A DNA stretch of 64,000 nucleotides, from NCBI RefSeq assembly GCF_029193885.1, contig NZ_JARFVB010000003.1, forward strand, positions 62,001-126,000. Reading direction: 5' to 3'. Shown here piece by piece: positions 8,024 to 17,039 of this stretch (within the stretch, counting starts at the first letter, position 1; each line of letters starts with the position of its first letter). Origin of the DNA: Flagellimonas yonaguniensis (lineage in GTDB: Bacteria; Bacteroidota; Bacteroidia; Flavobacteriales; Flavobacteriaceae). Both the position numbers and the translations under genes were made by a program. Below the pieces are notes generated by a model. The model was given only the letters and a program-made list of their open reading frames with translations. It had not been told where the DNA came from and made no database searches.

Positions 8024-10228
8024 ATGACAGAGGCTGCTATTGAAAAAGAGAACAAGGAGATTGCGAAGCAGTACAAAGAATTACTTCGCATAAGCTACCA
8101 AACGCTGACGGATGAGGACAAAAAGTTGATCCGTTCCGCCTTTGATGTGGCCGTTGATGCCCACAAGGACCAGCGAAGAAAATCAGGGGAAGCTTATATT
8201 TTTCATCCGATTGCCGTAGCCAAAATCGTTGCTTCGGAAATTGGACTGGATGCTGTTTCCATTGCCTCTGCCCTACTCCACGATGTGGTTGAGGATACGC
8301 CCTACACCCTAGATGATATTGAGCGCATGTTTGGCGAGACCGTGGCCCGAATTGTGGATGGACTTACCAAAATAGCCCATCTTAAGAAGGATAAGGACAT
8401 TAGCCAACAAGCGGAGAACTTCCGTAAAATGCTATTGACCCTTCATGATGATGTTCGGGTGATCATTATCAAAATAGCCGACCGTTACCACAATATGCTC
8501 ACCATGGATTCCATGCCAGAGCACAAACAGGTAAAAATTGCATCGGAAACTTTGTACATCTATGCCCCACTCGCACACAGAATCGGGTTGTACAACATCA
8601 AAACACATCTAGAAGATCTTTCCCTAAAATATACGGAGCCAGAGGTGTACCATGACATTTCGGCCAAAATAGAGGATACCGAAGAAGAAAGCGCTGCCTA
8701 CATTGAGGATTTTGCAAATGTCATCCGAACTTCTTTGGACAAGGAAGGACTCAATTACTATATCAAGGGCCGTATGAAGTCCATCTTCTCCATCCGTAGG
8801 AAGATGAAGGCACAAAACGTGACTTTTGATGAAGTGTATGACAAGTTTGCCATACGCATCATATACAAATCCGATAGAAAAAACGAGAAGTTTCTTGCTT
8901 GGAAGATATACTCCATTGTAACAGATCACTTTACCCCGAATCCCATTCGTCTACGCGACTGGATCACCTCCCCTAAATCCACAGGTTATGAGGCACTCCA
9001 CATAACCGTTATGGGCCCAAAGGGAAAATGGGTGGAAGTACAGATCAGAAGTGAACGAATGCACGAAATTGCAGAAAAAGGCTATGCAGCCCACTTTAAA
9101 TACAAGCACGGGGCACAGAAAGAACAGGGAATAGAAGAGTGGTTGAACAAATTACAGGAGGCCTTGGAAAGTGCCAATGGCAATGCCGTTGATTTTGTCG
9201 AGGAGTTCAAACTGAACCTCTATTCCAAAGAAATATTTGTTTTCACACCAAAAGGAGATTTGAAATCGATGCCCAAAGGTGCTACGGCACTGGACTTCGC
9301 TTTCAATATTCACACAGAAATCGGGATGAAGACCCGAGGTGCCAAAGTCAATGGAAAATTGGTTCCCCTTGGCACCAAGCTTCGCAGCGGGGACCAAGTT
9401 GAAATCATAACATCGGAGAGTGCGAAACCTACCCAAAGTTGGCTGGATTACGCCCAAACGGCTCGAGCACGGTCCAAAATCAAATCATCTCTGAGCGAGG
9501 AGAAAAAAGAAGTTGCAGCGGAAGGGAAGGAAATTTTGCGCCGTAAACTGAAAGCACAAAAAATCAACCTGAACGAGGACACTGTGAACAAGTTGGTGAC
9601 CTTCTTCAAACTGAAGACAAGTTTGGATCTCTTTTACCGCGTGGGTATTGGGGTCATTGACAACGATAAACTAAAAGACTTCTCTTCGTCCTATCACAAT
9701 GCGTTCATCAATTTCTTTAAGAACAGAATCCGTAAGACCCCTACTCCAAAAGACGTTGATAAAAACGAAATAACCACCAAATACGACCTGCTCGTTTTTG
9801 GAAAGGAGGAAGAAAGGCTCAACTATAAACTATCACAATGCTGTAATCCAATTCCCGGGGATGAAGTTTTTGGTTTTGTGAGTGTTAACGATGGTATCAA
9901 AGTACACAAAAAAAACTGTCCGAATGCTATTTCGTTGCAATCCAATTATGCCTACCGGATCATTAGTGCAAAATGGATAGATTCCTCCCAGGAAGAATTC
10001 TCCGTGGATATCAAAATCACGGGAATTGACAATATGGGACTGGTAAAGGACATTACCAAGATCATCTCGGAAAACATGCATGTGAACATGCGCAACCTTA
10101 ACTTTAGTGCGGATGGCGGTACCTTCAAAGGAAAAATTACGCTAGTGGTAAAAAACAACAATATCCTTAAACGTTTGATGAACAGTTTAAAGCAAGTGGA
10201 AGGTATAGATAAAGTAACCAGAATTTAA
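8024..10228 (+). CDS. Bifunctional (p)ppGpp synthetase/hydrolase (RelA/SpoT, Rel)
   Basis: A 734-residue stringent-response enzyme with all domains. The HD hydrolase domain (His86-Asp87 in ALLHDVVEDT) should cleave ppGpp. The synthetase domain (about 240-365, with GRMKSIFSIRRKM and SPKSTGYEALH) transfers pyrophosphate from ATP to GDP/GTP. The TGS domain starts near residue 406 (FVFTPKGDLKSMPKGATALD), a zinc-finger-like region has CCNPIPGDEV, and a C-terminal ACT domain covers about 660-734. Intact motifs in both catalytic domains indicate a bifunctional enzyme, as expected for a Bacteroidota genome. It is followed by a fur-type gene 41 bases downstream. Confidence 0.96.
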   Translation: MTEAAIEKENKEIAKQYKELLRISYQTLTDEDKKLIRSAFDVAVDAHKDQRRKSGEAYIFHPIAVAKIVASEIGLDAVSIASALLHDVVEDTPYTLDDIERMFGETVARIVDGLTKIAHLKKDKDISQQAENFRKMLLTLHDDVRVIIIKIADRYHNMLTMDSMPEHKQVKIASETLYIYAPLAHRIGLYNIKTHLEDLSLKYTEPEVYHDISAKIEDTEEESAAYIEDFANVIRTSLDKEGLNYYIKGRMKSIFSIRRKMKAQNVTFDEVYDKFAIRIIYKSDRKNEKFLAWKIYSIVTDHFTPNPIRLRDWITSPKSTGYEALHITVMGPKGKWVEVQIRSERMHEIAEKGYAAHFKYKHGAQKEQGIEEWLNKLQEALESANGNAVDFVEEFKLNLYSKEIFVFTPKGDLKSMPKGATALDFAFNIHTEIGMKTRGAKVNGKLVPLGTKLRSGDQVEIITSESAKPTQSWLDYAQTARARSKIKSSLSEEKKEVAAEGKEILRRKLKAQKINLNEDTVNKLVTFFKLKTSLDLFYRVGIGVIDNDKLKDFSSSYHNAFINFFKNRIRKTPTPKDVDKNEITTKYDLLVFGKEEERLNYKLSQCCNPIPGDEVFGFVSVNDGIKVHKKNCPNAISLQSNYAYRIISAKWIDSSQEEFSVDIKITGIDNMGLVKDITKIISENMHVNMRNLNFSADGGTFKGKITLVVKNNNILKRLMNSLKQVEGIDKVTRI

Positions 10229-10238
10229 TTTTTAACTG

Positions 10239-10246
10239 TACCTTTG
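10239..10246 (+). promoter_or_regulatory. Promoter -7 element of the fur-purA unit
   Basis: TACCTTTG is an exact match to the Bacteroidota -7 consensus TAnnTTTG. It lies 24 bases before the fur-family start codon, just after the relA stop. No clear TTG is present at the -33 position, so strength is uncertain. Confidence 0.45.
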
Positions 10247-10269
10247 TGCATTAGCATAGGTAGAAAGCC

Positions 10270-10725
10270 ATGGGAAACAATAAAAATCAGGAAATTGTAA
10301 AAAACGTGTTCACTTCGTTCTTAGAAGAGAAAGGACACCGCAAAACCCCTGAACGCTACGCCATTTTACAGGAAATTTATGATAGTGACGACCATTTTGA
10401 TGTGGAATCCCTCTATATTAAAATGAAAACCAAAAACTACAGGGTAAGCCGGGCTACGCTCTACAATACCATTGAACTATTGTTGGAGAGCAAGTTGGTA
10501 CGCAAGCATCAGTTTGGCAAAAACCAGGCCCAGTACGAGAAGTCGTATTTCGACCGTCAGCACGATCACGTCATCTTAACGGATACTGGCGAAGTAGTGG
10601 AATTTTGTGACCCTCGCATCCAATCCATCAAAAAAACAATTGAAGAGGTTTTTGACATCAAGATCAACAATCACTCACTATATTTCTACGGAACTCGAAA
10701 CAAAGAAGAAAACCTAACCGAATAA
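10270..10725 (+). CDS. Fur family transcriptional repressor
   Basis: A 151-residue metalloregulator. The winged helix is at about residues 15-85 ([30 protein letters not shown]), and the dimer domain holds the HDH metal site ([20 protein letters not shown]). The C-terminal CxxC pairs that bind structural zinc in E. coli Fur are absent; the only Cys is in EFCD. Family members sense Fe(II) or peroxide and bind operators near their targets. It could be Fur or PerR. The gene is followed 12 bases later by purA, a placement common in flavobacteria, and likely forms an operon with it. Confidence 0.93.
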   Translation: MGNNKNQEIVKNVFTSFLEEKGHRKTPERYAILQEIYDSDDHFDVESLYIKMKTKNYRVSRATLYNTIELLLESKLVRKHQFGKNQAQYEKSYFDRQHDHVILTDTGEVVEFCDPRIQSIKKTIEEVFDIKINNHSLYFYGTRNKEENLTE

Positions 10726-10737
10726 CCCGAACATTAC

Positions 10738-12006
10738 ATGGTAGATTTATTGCTTGGACTCCAATGGGGAGACGAAGGAAAAGGAAAAATTGTTGATGTA
10801 CTGACCAAGGAATACGATATTATCGCCAGATTTCAAGGAGGTCCCAACGCTGGGCACACCTTGGAGTTTGATGGCATAAAACACGTTTTGCACACTATCC
10901 CATCCGGAATATTCCACGAAAACGCCATTAATGTTGTGGGCAATGGGGTTGTGATAGATCCCGTGATCTTCAAGAAAGAATTGGATAATCTTGAAAAGTT
11001 CAATATTGACATAGAATCTAAACTTTTCATCTCAAGAAAGGCCCACCTCATTCTACCAACGCACCGTTTATTGGATGCCGCATCCGAGGCTTCCAAAGGA
11101 AAGGCCAAAATCGGCTCCACCCTAAAGGGTATCGGGCCGACTTACATGGACAAAACCGGCCGTAACGGTATGAGGGTTGGGGATTTGGAGTTTGAGGATT
11201 GGAAAACAAAATACCGCGCCTTGGCCGATAAACATGAGGCCATGATCGATTTTTACGATGTGGATATCCAGTATAATCTGGATGAATTGGAGGCCGAGTT
11301 CTATGAAGGCGTGGAAACGCTAAAAAAGTTGACCTTCATTGATAGTGAGGAATACATTTTTAAGGCACAGGCAGAAGGAAAGAAAATCTTGGCAGAAGGT
11401 GCACAAGGCTCACTTTTGGACATTGATTTTGGAACCTATCCGTTTGTCACATCGTCCAATACCACAGCTGCTGGAGCCTGTACTGGACTTGGAGTAGCAC
11501 CAAATAAGATTGAAAGTGTTTTGGGTATTTTCAAGGCATACACCACGCGTGTGGGCAGTGGACCCTTCCCTACCGAACTTTTTGATGAGGATGGTGCTAA
11601 AATGGCAAAAATAGGTAACGAATTTGGAGCCACCACAGGAAGACCACGCCGTTGCGGCTGGTTAGATTTAGTTGCCCTAAAATATGCTGTTCAAATCAAT
11701 GGGGTTACCGAACTTATGATGATGAAGGCTGATGTTTTGAGCGGTTTTGACACCATTAAAGTTTGTACAGCCTACAAGTACAAAGGCGAAGAGATTCAGC
11801 ATTTACCCTACAACATCGAGGAAGAATACGTGACACCCGTCTATACCGAGATGAAAGGATGGTCCCAAGACCTTACAAAATTGTCCAAGGCAGAGGATAT
11901 ACCTGAAACCCTGAACGAATATATCGCGTTCTTGGAAGAGCAGTTGAACGTACCCATAAAAATAGTATCCGTAGGCCCCGATAGGTTACAAACTATTCAC
12001 AGATAA
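10738..12006 (+). CDS. purA: Adenylosuccinate synthase
   Basis: A 422-residue enzyme that joins IMP and aspartate using GTP, the first committed step from IMP to AMP. The N-terminal P-loop GLQWGDEGKGKIVDVL (residues 5-20) contains the catalytic Asp, and GPNAGHT with the catalytic His follows. The IMP/GTP loops include GIGPTYMDKTGRNGMR and the C-terminal TTGRPRRCGWLD, an adenylosuccinate synthase signature. Length matches the family. It lies 12 bases downstream of the fur-family gene. Confidence 0.97.
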   Translation: MVDLLLGLQWGDEGKGKIVDVLTKEYDIIARFQGGPNAGHTLEFDGIKHVLHTIPSGIFHENAINVVGNGVVIDPVIFKKELDNLEKFNIDIESKLFISRKAHLILPTHRLLDAASEASKGKAKIGSTLKGIGPTYMDKTGRNGMRVGDLEFEDWKTKYRALADKHEAMIDFYDVDIQYNLDELEAEFYEGVETLKKLTFIDSEEYIFKAQAEGKKILAEGAQGSLLDIDFGTYPFVTSSNTTAAGACTGLGVAPNKIESVLGIFKAYTTRVGSGPFPTELFDEDGAKMAKIGNEFGATTGRPRRCGWLDLVALKYAVQINGVTELMMMKADVLSGFDTIKVCTAYKYKGEEIQHLPYNIEEEYVTPVYTEMKGWSQDLTKLSKAEDIPETLNEYIAFLEEQLNVPIKIVSVGPDRLQTIHR

Positions 12007-12047
12007 GCTTCGGTTTTTTGTTCATTTTTCTGTAATTTAAAGGTCCA

Positions 12048-12067
12048 ATTGTCCAATCTTGGACAAT
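12048..12067. repeat. 20-bp near-perfect palindrome between purA and the GH97 gene
   Basis: ATTGTCCAA-TC-TTGGACAAT: two perfect 9-base half-sites around a 2-base spacer. It is 42 bases after the purA stop and 38 bases before the GH97 start. No T run follows and the loop is too short for a normal terminator, so an operator for the GH97 gene is the better guess. Confidence 0.6.
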
Positions 12068-12104
12068 ACTTTACTGCATTTATAATTGACTAAATATCAA
12101 TACA

Positions 12105-14219
12105 ATGAACAAAACACTGACCCTGCTATTTCTAATAGCAAGCTTAATTTCCTGTACAAAACAAACAACAAAACTTACGGTCTCGTCCCCCAATGGAATC
12201 AATTCCATTGATTTCCACCTTTCGACGGATGGTTCACCTTACTATTTTGTGAATCATAACGACAAAATTGTTATCGATTCCTCTTCCATGAGCTTTGATT
12301 TCAAAGATCAAGAATCCTTGAACGGAAATCTCAGCATTGTCAATTCAATAACAAATACGGTCAATGAAGCATGGGAAATGCCCTGGGGCGAACAAAAGGA
12401 AGTCTTGAACCACTACAACGAACTCAAAGTGGAACTCGAAGAGACCAAAGCCCCCAACCGCAAGTTCAATATCTATTTCAGGGCTTATGACGATGGCATT
12501 GGCTTTCGTTACGAGTTTTTGCCGCAGCAAGGGATAGACAGTATCATTATCATGGATGAGAATACAGAGTTTCAATTGACCGAGGATCATACTACATGGT
12601 GGATTCCCGGTGACTGGGATATTTATGAACATTTGTACAACACCACCAAGGTTTCTGAAATCGATGCCATTTCCAAAAGAAACAATGCCGACCTTGCCCA
12701 GACCTATATTCCCGAAAATGCCGTGAACACCCCAGTGACCATGCGAGGCGAAGATGGGCTGCACCTCAGCTTTCATGAAGCCAATCTTACCGATTATGCT
12801 GGAATGACCTTGAAAGTCGACAACGAATCCTTGCTTTTGACCAGTGAATTGGTGGGTTCCGATATAACGGGTTACAAGGTAAAAAGGAAACTACCCTTTA
12901 AAACCCCTTGGCGAAGCATCCAAATTGCCGACCAGGCAAGTGATCTTATCGAATCAAAATTGATTGTAAACCTCAACGAGCCCAACAAACTGGGAGATGT
13001 TAACTGGTTCGAACCCAAAAAATATGTAGGCATCTGGTGGGAAATGCATGTCGGCAAATCAACATGGGACTATGCAGGCTCCCAGGACATGAACACTTTC
13101 ACCAACGATTTAAAACCTACGGGCAAGCATGGCGCCACTACGGAAAACACCAAGCGCTATATTGACTTTGCCGCGAAAAACAACATTACGGGAGTTTTGG
13201 TGGAAGGCTGGAATACGGGATGGGAACATTGGATAGGTTTTGAAGACCGCGAAGGGGTATTCGATTTTGTGACCCCTTACCCCGATTACGATTTAGAAGA
13301 ATTGAATCGATACGCCAAGGAAAAAGGTGTGGAAATTATAATGCACCACGAAACCTCAGCGGCACCACGAACCTATGAGCAACAATTGGATACAGCCTAC
13401 CAACTGATGAATCAATTGGGCATCCACTCTGTCAAAACAGGTTATGTGGGGAAAATCATCCCAAAAGGTGAGTACCACCATGGTCAATGGATGGTAAATC
13501 ATTACAGAAAAGTTTTGGAGACTGGTGCCAAGTACAATGTGGCCATCAACGCCCACGAACCCATAAAAGCAACGGGGATCAGAAGAACCTATCCAAATGC
13601 CATTGCACGCGAAGGGCTTCGTGGACAGGAATTCAATGCTTGGTCGGCTGATGGTGGAAACCCTCCCGAGCATTTGCCCATTGTGGCCTTTACCAGAATG
13701 TTGGCCGGACCAATAGATTTTACGCCAGGAGTTTTTGACATCGAAATCCCCTCCAAGGAAAACAACCGAGTAAGCACAACACTGGCTCAGCAACTGGCAT
13801 TATACGTTGTTATTTACAGTCCTGTTCAAATGGCTTGCGACCTACCCGAAAATTACGAGGGGCAGCCTGCATTACAATTTATCAGGGATGTCGGTGTGGA
13901 CTGGGATGAAACCCATGTATTGAACGGAGAGGTGGGCGACTACGTTACCATAGCACGGAAAGAAAGAGAAACAGGCAATTGGTTTGTTGGCGGCATCACC
14001 GATGAAAATTCAAGAGAGGTCACGATTGATTTTGATTTTCTGGATGAGGGTATTGCTTATGAAACTATTATTTACAAAGATGCAGCGGATGCCCATTACA
14101 AAAACAACCCTACTGACATCAACATTGAGGAAATCGATATCAGCAAAGGCTCATCTCTGACCATTCGAATGGCTGAAGGTGGTGGATTCGCCATCAGTTT
14201 GATGAAGAAAAATGATTGA
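12105..14219 (+). CDS. Glycoside hydrolase family 97 alpha-glucosidase-type lipoprotein
   Basis: A 704-residue protein with a lipoprotein signal (FLIASLISCTKQ). It has the N-terminal beta-sandwich of GH97 (to about residue 290), a (beta/alpha)8 barrel (VLVEGWNTGWEHW, DYDLEELNRYAKEKGVEIIMHHETSA), and a C-terminal beta domain. Glu416, Glu485 (NAHEPIKATG) and Glu509 (RGQEFNA) have the same spacing (69 and 24) as the catalytic-centre Glu439/508/532 of Bacteroides SusB. This points to the inverting alpha-glucosidase branch rather than the retaining galactosidase branch. It probably releases glucose from alpha-glucans at the periplasmic side. No SusCD partners are nearby. Confidence 0.94.
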   Translation: MNKTLTLLFLIASLISCTKQTTKLTVSSPNGINSIDFHLSTDGSPYYFVNHNDKIVIDSSSMSFDFKDQESLNGNLSIVNSITNTVNEAWEMPWGEQKEVLNHYNELKVELEETKAPNRKFNIYFRAYDDGIGFRYEFLPQQGIDSIIIMDENTEFQLTEDHTTWWIPGDWDIYEHLYNTTKVSEIDAISKRNNADLAQTYIPENAVNTPVTMRGEDGLHLSFHEANLTDYAGMTLKVDNESLLLTSELVGSDITGYKVKRKLPFKTPWRSIQIADQASDLIESKLIVNLNEPNKLGDVNWFEPKKYVGIWWEMHVGKSTWDYAGSQDMNTFTNDLKPTGKHGATTENTKRYIDFAAKNNITGVLVEGWNTGWEHWIGFEDREGVFDFVTPYPDYDLEELNRYAKEKGVEIIMHHETSAAPRTYEQQLDTAYQLMNQLGIHSVKTGYVGKIIPKGEYHHGQWMVNHYRKVLETGAKYNVAINAHEPIKATGIRRTYPNAIAREGLRGQEFNAWSADGGNPPEHLPIVAFTRMLAGPIDFTPGVFDIEIPSKENNRVSTTLAQQLALYVVIYSPVQMACDLPENYEGQPALQFIRDVGVDWDETHVLNGEVGDYVTIARKERETGNWFVGGITDENSREVTIDFDFLDEGIAYETIIYKDAADAHYKNNPTDINIEEIDISKGSSLTIRMAEGGGFAISLMKKND

Positions 14220-14234
14220 TTCATCACTGGTGTA

Positions 14235-14250
14235 TGTGACTTATATCACT
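14235..14250. promoter_or_regulatory. Crp/Fnr-type binding site upstream of dps
   Basis: TGTGACTTATATCACT fits TGTGA-N6-TCACA at 9 of 10 specified bases, with the core TGA-N6-TCA. Its centre (14242.5) lies about 41-44 bases upstream of the start point expected from the -7 element at 14272-14279, which is the class II activator position. Confidence 0.6.
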
Positions 14251-14279
14251 TTAGACATGACACATTTCCTTTATCTTTG
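14251..14279 (+). promoter_or_regulatory. dps promoter
   Basis: An exact Bacteroidota -7 element, TATCTTTG (14272-14279), with TTA (one mismatch to TTG) 18 bases upstream at 14251-14253. It lies 22 bases before the dps start codon. Confidence 0.6.
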
Positions 14280-14301
14280 AATCAAATAAAAACAGGCTGA
14301 T

Positions 14302-14781
14302 ATGACAAATAAATTGAATCAAATAGGACTCGATAAACAAGCGTCTAGCGACCTATCCGACAAACTGAACGGGCTTTTGGCCAACTATCAAATATTTTAC
14401 ATGAACGCCCGTGGATTCCACTGGAACATTAAAGGCGAAAAGTTTTTTGAACTACATGCTAAATTTGAAGATCTCTACAACGACTCACTGGAAAAAGTCG
14501 ATGAAATCGCTGAACGAATTCTGACCTTGGGTTTTACCCCATTACATAACTATGCCGATTATTCGAATTTATCAAAGATAAAAGCTGCAAAAAATGTATC
14601 CAGTGGAAAAGAAGCTGTACAGGCAATCCTGGATGGGTACGAAGTTTTATTGCCTCTTGAAAGGGAACTCTTGGATTTGGCCGGTGATTCCAATGACGAA
14701 GGTACTGGGGCATTGATGAGCGATTACATCCGAGAGCAGGAAAAATTGGTTTGGATGTACTCTGCTTTTTTAAATAAATAA
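14302..14781 (+). CDS. dps: Dps family ferritin-like DNA protection protein
   Basis: A 159-residue Dps. The four-helix ferritin-like bundle carries the dinuclear ferroxidase signature across two helices (NARGFHWNIKG followed by FFELHAKFEDLYND), in which His, Asp and Glu residues from neighbouring subunits bind iron. The dodecamer oxidises Fe(II) with H2O2, stores iron and shields DNA in oxidative stress or stationary phase. It has its own promoter with an exact TAnnTTTG element and a Crp/Fnr-type palindrome at the class II position. A DinB-family gene follows after 5 bases and is likely co-transcribed. Confidence 0.95.
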   Translation: MTNKLNQIGLDKQASSDLSDKLNGLLANYQIFYMNARGFHWNIKGEKFFELHAKFEDLYNDSLEKVDEIAERILTLGFTPLHNYADYSNLSKIKAAKNVSSGKEAVQAILDGYEVLLPLERELLDLAGDSNDEGTGALMSDYIREQEKLVWMYSAFLNK

Positions 14782-14786
14782 TCTAC

Positions 14787-15227
14787 ATGACGAAGGAAAT
14801 TCTTCATGATTTACTTGCACAAAACAGAAAAACGTGCGATTTCACTTTCAACGAGATCACCCAAGAAAACAGCACCCTGAAATTAAATGATGATACCGCA
14901 TCCGTAGGGTTCATATATCATCATATTGGGGAAATCATGCACCTGCTCGCCCAATTTTTTGGCGTTCCCACCGAGGTTAAAAATACCACGATGGGTAAAA
15001 AAGATACTGGCAAAGTGTATGACCTAAAAGAAAGCCAAAAATTGGTGGACGATGGATACAAAAAACTGAGTGACCTCGTTGAAAGTCTATCCGAGAAAGA
15101 ATGGATGGAAACCTTGGACACCCCATTTTTCGGTTCCATTTCCAGAACCAAGTTATTTGGACATATACTTTATCACAACACCTACCATTGTGGGCAAATC
15201 ACGCTTACCCTAAAACGCGGAAAGTAA
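14787..15227 (+). CDS. DinB family protein
   Basis: A 146-residue DinB/YfiT-like four-helix protein. The expected metal-binding His triad is visible: YHHIGEIMHL near residue 45 and FGHILYHNTYHCGQ near residue 130. Such proteins bind a divalent metal and some act as thiol-dependent transferases; the substrate here is unknown. It starts 5 bases after dps, so it probably belongs to the same stress transcript. Confidence 0.88.
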   Translation: MTKEILHDLLAQNRKTCDFTFNEITQENSTLKLNDDTASVGFIYHHIGEIMHLLAQFFGVPTEVKNTTMGKKDTGKVYDLKESQKLVDDGYKKLSDLVESLSEKEWMETLDTPFFGSISRTKLFGHILYHNTYHCGQITLTLKRGK

Positions 15228-15320
15228 AAAACGGGCACAATCACTTGAAAGAGAAATCCCAAAGCTTTCTAAACGATGTATGCCACTTCCGTTAAAAATC
15301 CTACTTTTGGGCAAAATTTC

Positions 15321-17039
15321 ATGAATTTGAAAAGCATTTCATTTTTCATTGTATTCCTTATCGCTTTTAGCGTATTTGCCCAGGAAGATGCACCCCAGCA
15401 GGATAAGCAAGTAAACGGAAGGCAAATCAACATTGTCTACGGTGCCAACTTTACCAAGGATGAAGCCCAGTTTCCCGGTGCATCCATTTTTAGCAAGGAC
15501 GATGAGCGACAGGTACAGTTTGAACACCAAGGAGCTGACCTTTGGTGCGATATCGCTATTTTTTATGCCGAGGAAAACCGTTTAAAAGCCATTGGAAACA
15601 TTCGTTTGCAGCAAGGGGATTCCATTGAGATGAACAGTGGTAAAATGGATTATGATGGAAATACCAGACTGGCCAAAGCATGGGAAAAGGTAGACCTGAC
15701 CAATGGACAGATGACACTGACCACTGATACTCTTTATTTTGACAGGGAAAAGCAGCAGGCCTTCTACAATTCGGGCGGGAAAGTGGTAGACTCTGCCAAT
15801 GTGCTTACCAGCAAAGTGGGTACCTATTTCATGACACCAAAAAAGTACCAGTTTCAGCGTAATGTACATATAGACAACCCTGATTACATTATAGATTCGG
15901 AACAGTTGGACTACTACACCACCTCAAAAAATGCCTACATGTACGGGCCTTCCACCATTACGGGCGAGGAATACAAAATCTATTGTGAGCGAGGTTTTTA
16001 CAATACCACCATCGAGCAGGGATATGGCATCAAGAATACCCGAATCGATTACGATAACAAGATTATTGAAGGGGATAGTCTTTATTTTGACAAGGCCACG
16101 GAGTTTGCATCGGCAACGAACAATATCCAGATTACGGACACCATCAACAATGGTGTGATCAGAGCACACTATGCAGAGGTGCACAAGGCCAAAGATTCAG
16201 TTTTTGCCACCAAAAGGGCAGTTTCCATCAGCCTGGTGCAAAAAGATTCTCTTTATATGCACGGAGACACCTTGATGGTAACTGGAAAAGAAGAAGAGCG
16301 GATTTTAAGGGCTTTCAGAAATGCCAAGTTCTACAAAACGGATTTGAGCGGCAAATGCGATTCCATTCATTTTGAAGAAAAAACAGGTATTACCCAATTG
16401 ATTACCGATCCCATTTTGTGGAACGTGGACAATCAGATCACGGGCGATAGCATTCATTTGATTTCCGATATGGAAACCGATAAGCTGGATTCCCTCAAAG
16501 TGATAGAGAATGCCTTTATCATTTCCTTGGACACCATCAGCGGCACAGGATACAATCAAGCCAAGGGGAAGAACCTCTTTGGCAAGTTCATTGAAAATGA
16601 ATTGAAAATCATTGATTTGGTCCAGAACACCGAGGTCATCTACTATGTGTACAACGATGATGAAGAGCTAATCGGGATAGATAAGACCATTTGCAGTAAG
16701 ATTCGTCTACTCATGGCCGATAACGATATTGAGGACATCACATTTTACGTAAAGCCAGACGGGGATATTTTTCCCGAAACCGACCTGCCCGTGGAGAGCA
16801 GAAAATTAAAAGGCTTTGTTTGGCGAGGTGATGAACGGATTATGTCCAAAGAAGAAATATTTGACGAAGACGACAATAACATTGAACTGGCAAAAATTCG
16901 GGGCATAGACAACCCTATTGATATTGATGCAGAGGAAAATGAGCGGCAGAACAACCAGAACGATCCCATAAACGCACCCAATACCAAGGCGGTAAAACCC
17001 AAAAAGCCTGTTCTTAAAAAGAAAGCGCAAACCCCATAA
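15321..17039 (+). CDS. OstA/LptA-like protein (LPS transport periplasmic component)
   Basis: A 572-residue protein with repeated OstA/LptA beta-jellyroll units, seen as recurring DSLYFDK, IDSEQLDYY and GDSIHL motifs. The N-terminal half resembles OstA. The C-terminus is Lys/Pro-rich and may be flexible. The start at 15321 gives a clean signal peptide (MNLKSISFFIVFLIAFSVFAQ); an in-frame ATG 45 bases upstream would put 15 extra residues before it. It probably forms part of the periplasmic LPS bridge, with LptB encoded at 39615. Its stop overlaps the start of the next gene by one base (TAATG), so translation is coupled. Confidence 0.88.
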   Translation: MNLKSISFFIVFLIAFSVFAQEDAPQQDKQVNGRQINIVYGANFTKDEAQFPGASIFSKDDERQVQFEHQGADLWCDIAIFYAEENRLKAIGNIRLQQGDSIEMNSGKMDYDGNTRLAKAWEKVDLTNGQMTLTTDTLYFDREKQQAFYNSGGKVVDSANVLTSKVGTYFMTPKKYQFQRNVHIDNPDYIIDSEQLDYYTTSKNAYMYGPSTITGEEYKIYCERGFYNTTIEQGYGIKNTRIDYDNKIIEGDSLYFDKATEFASATNNIQITDTINNGVIRAHYAEVHKAKDSVFATKRAVSISLVQKDSLYMHGDTLMVTGKEEERILRAFRNAKFYKTDLSGKCDSIHFEEKTGITQLITDPILWNVDNQITGDSIHLISDMETDKLDSLKVIENAFIISLDTISGTGYNQAKGKNLFGKFIENELKIIDLVQNTEVIYYVYNDDEELIGIDKTICSKIRLLMADNDIEDITFYVKPDGDIFPETDLPVESRKLKGFVWRGDERIMSKEEIFDEDDNNIELAKIRGIDNPIDIDAEENERQNNQNDPINAPNTKAVKPKKPVLKKKAQTP

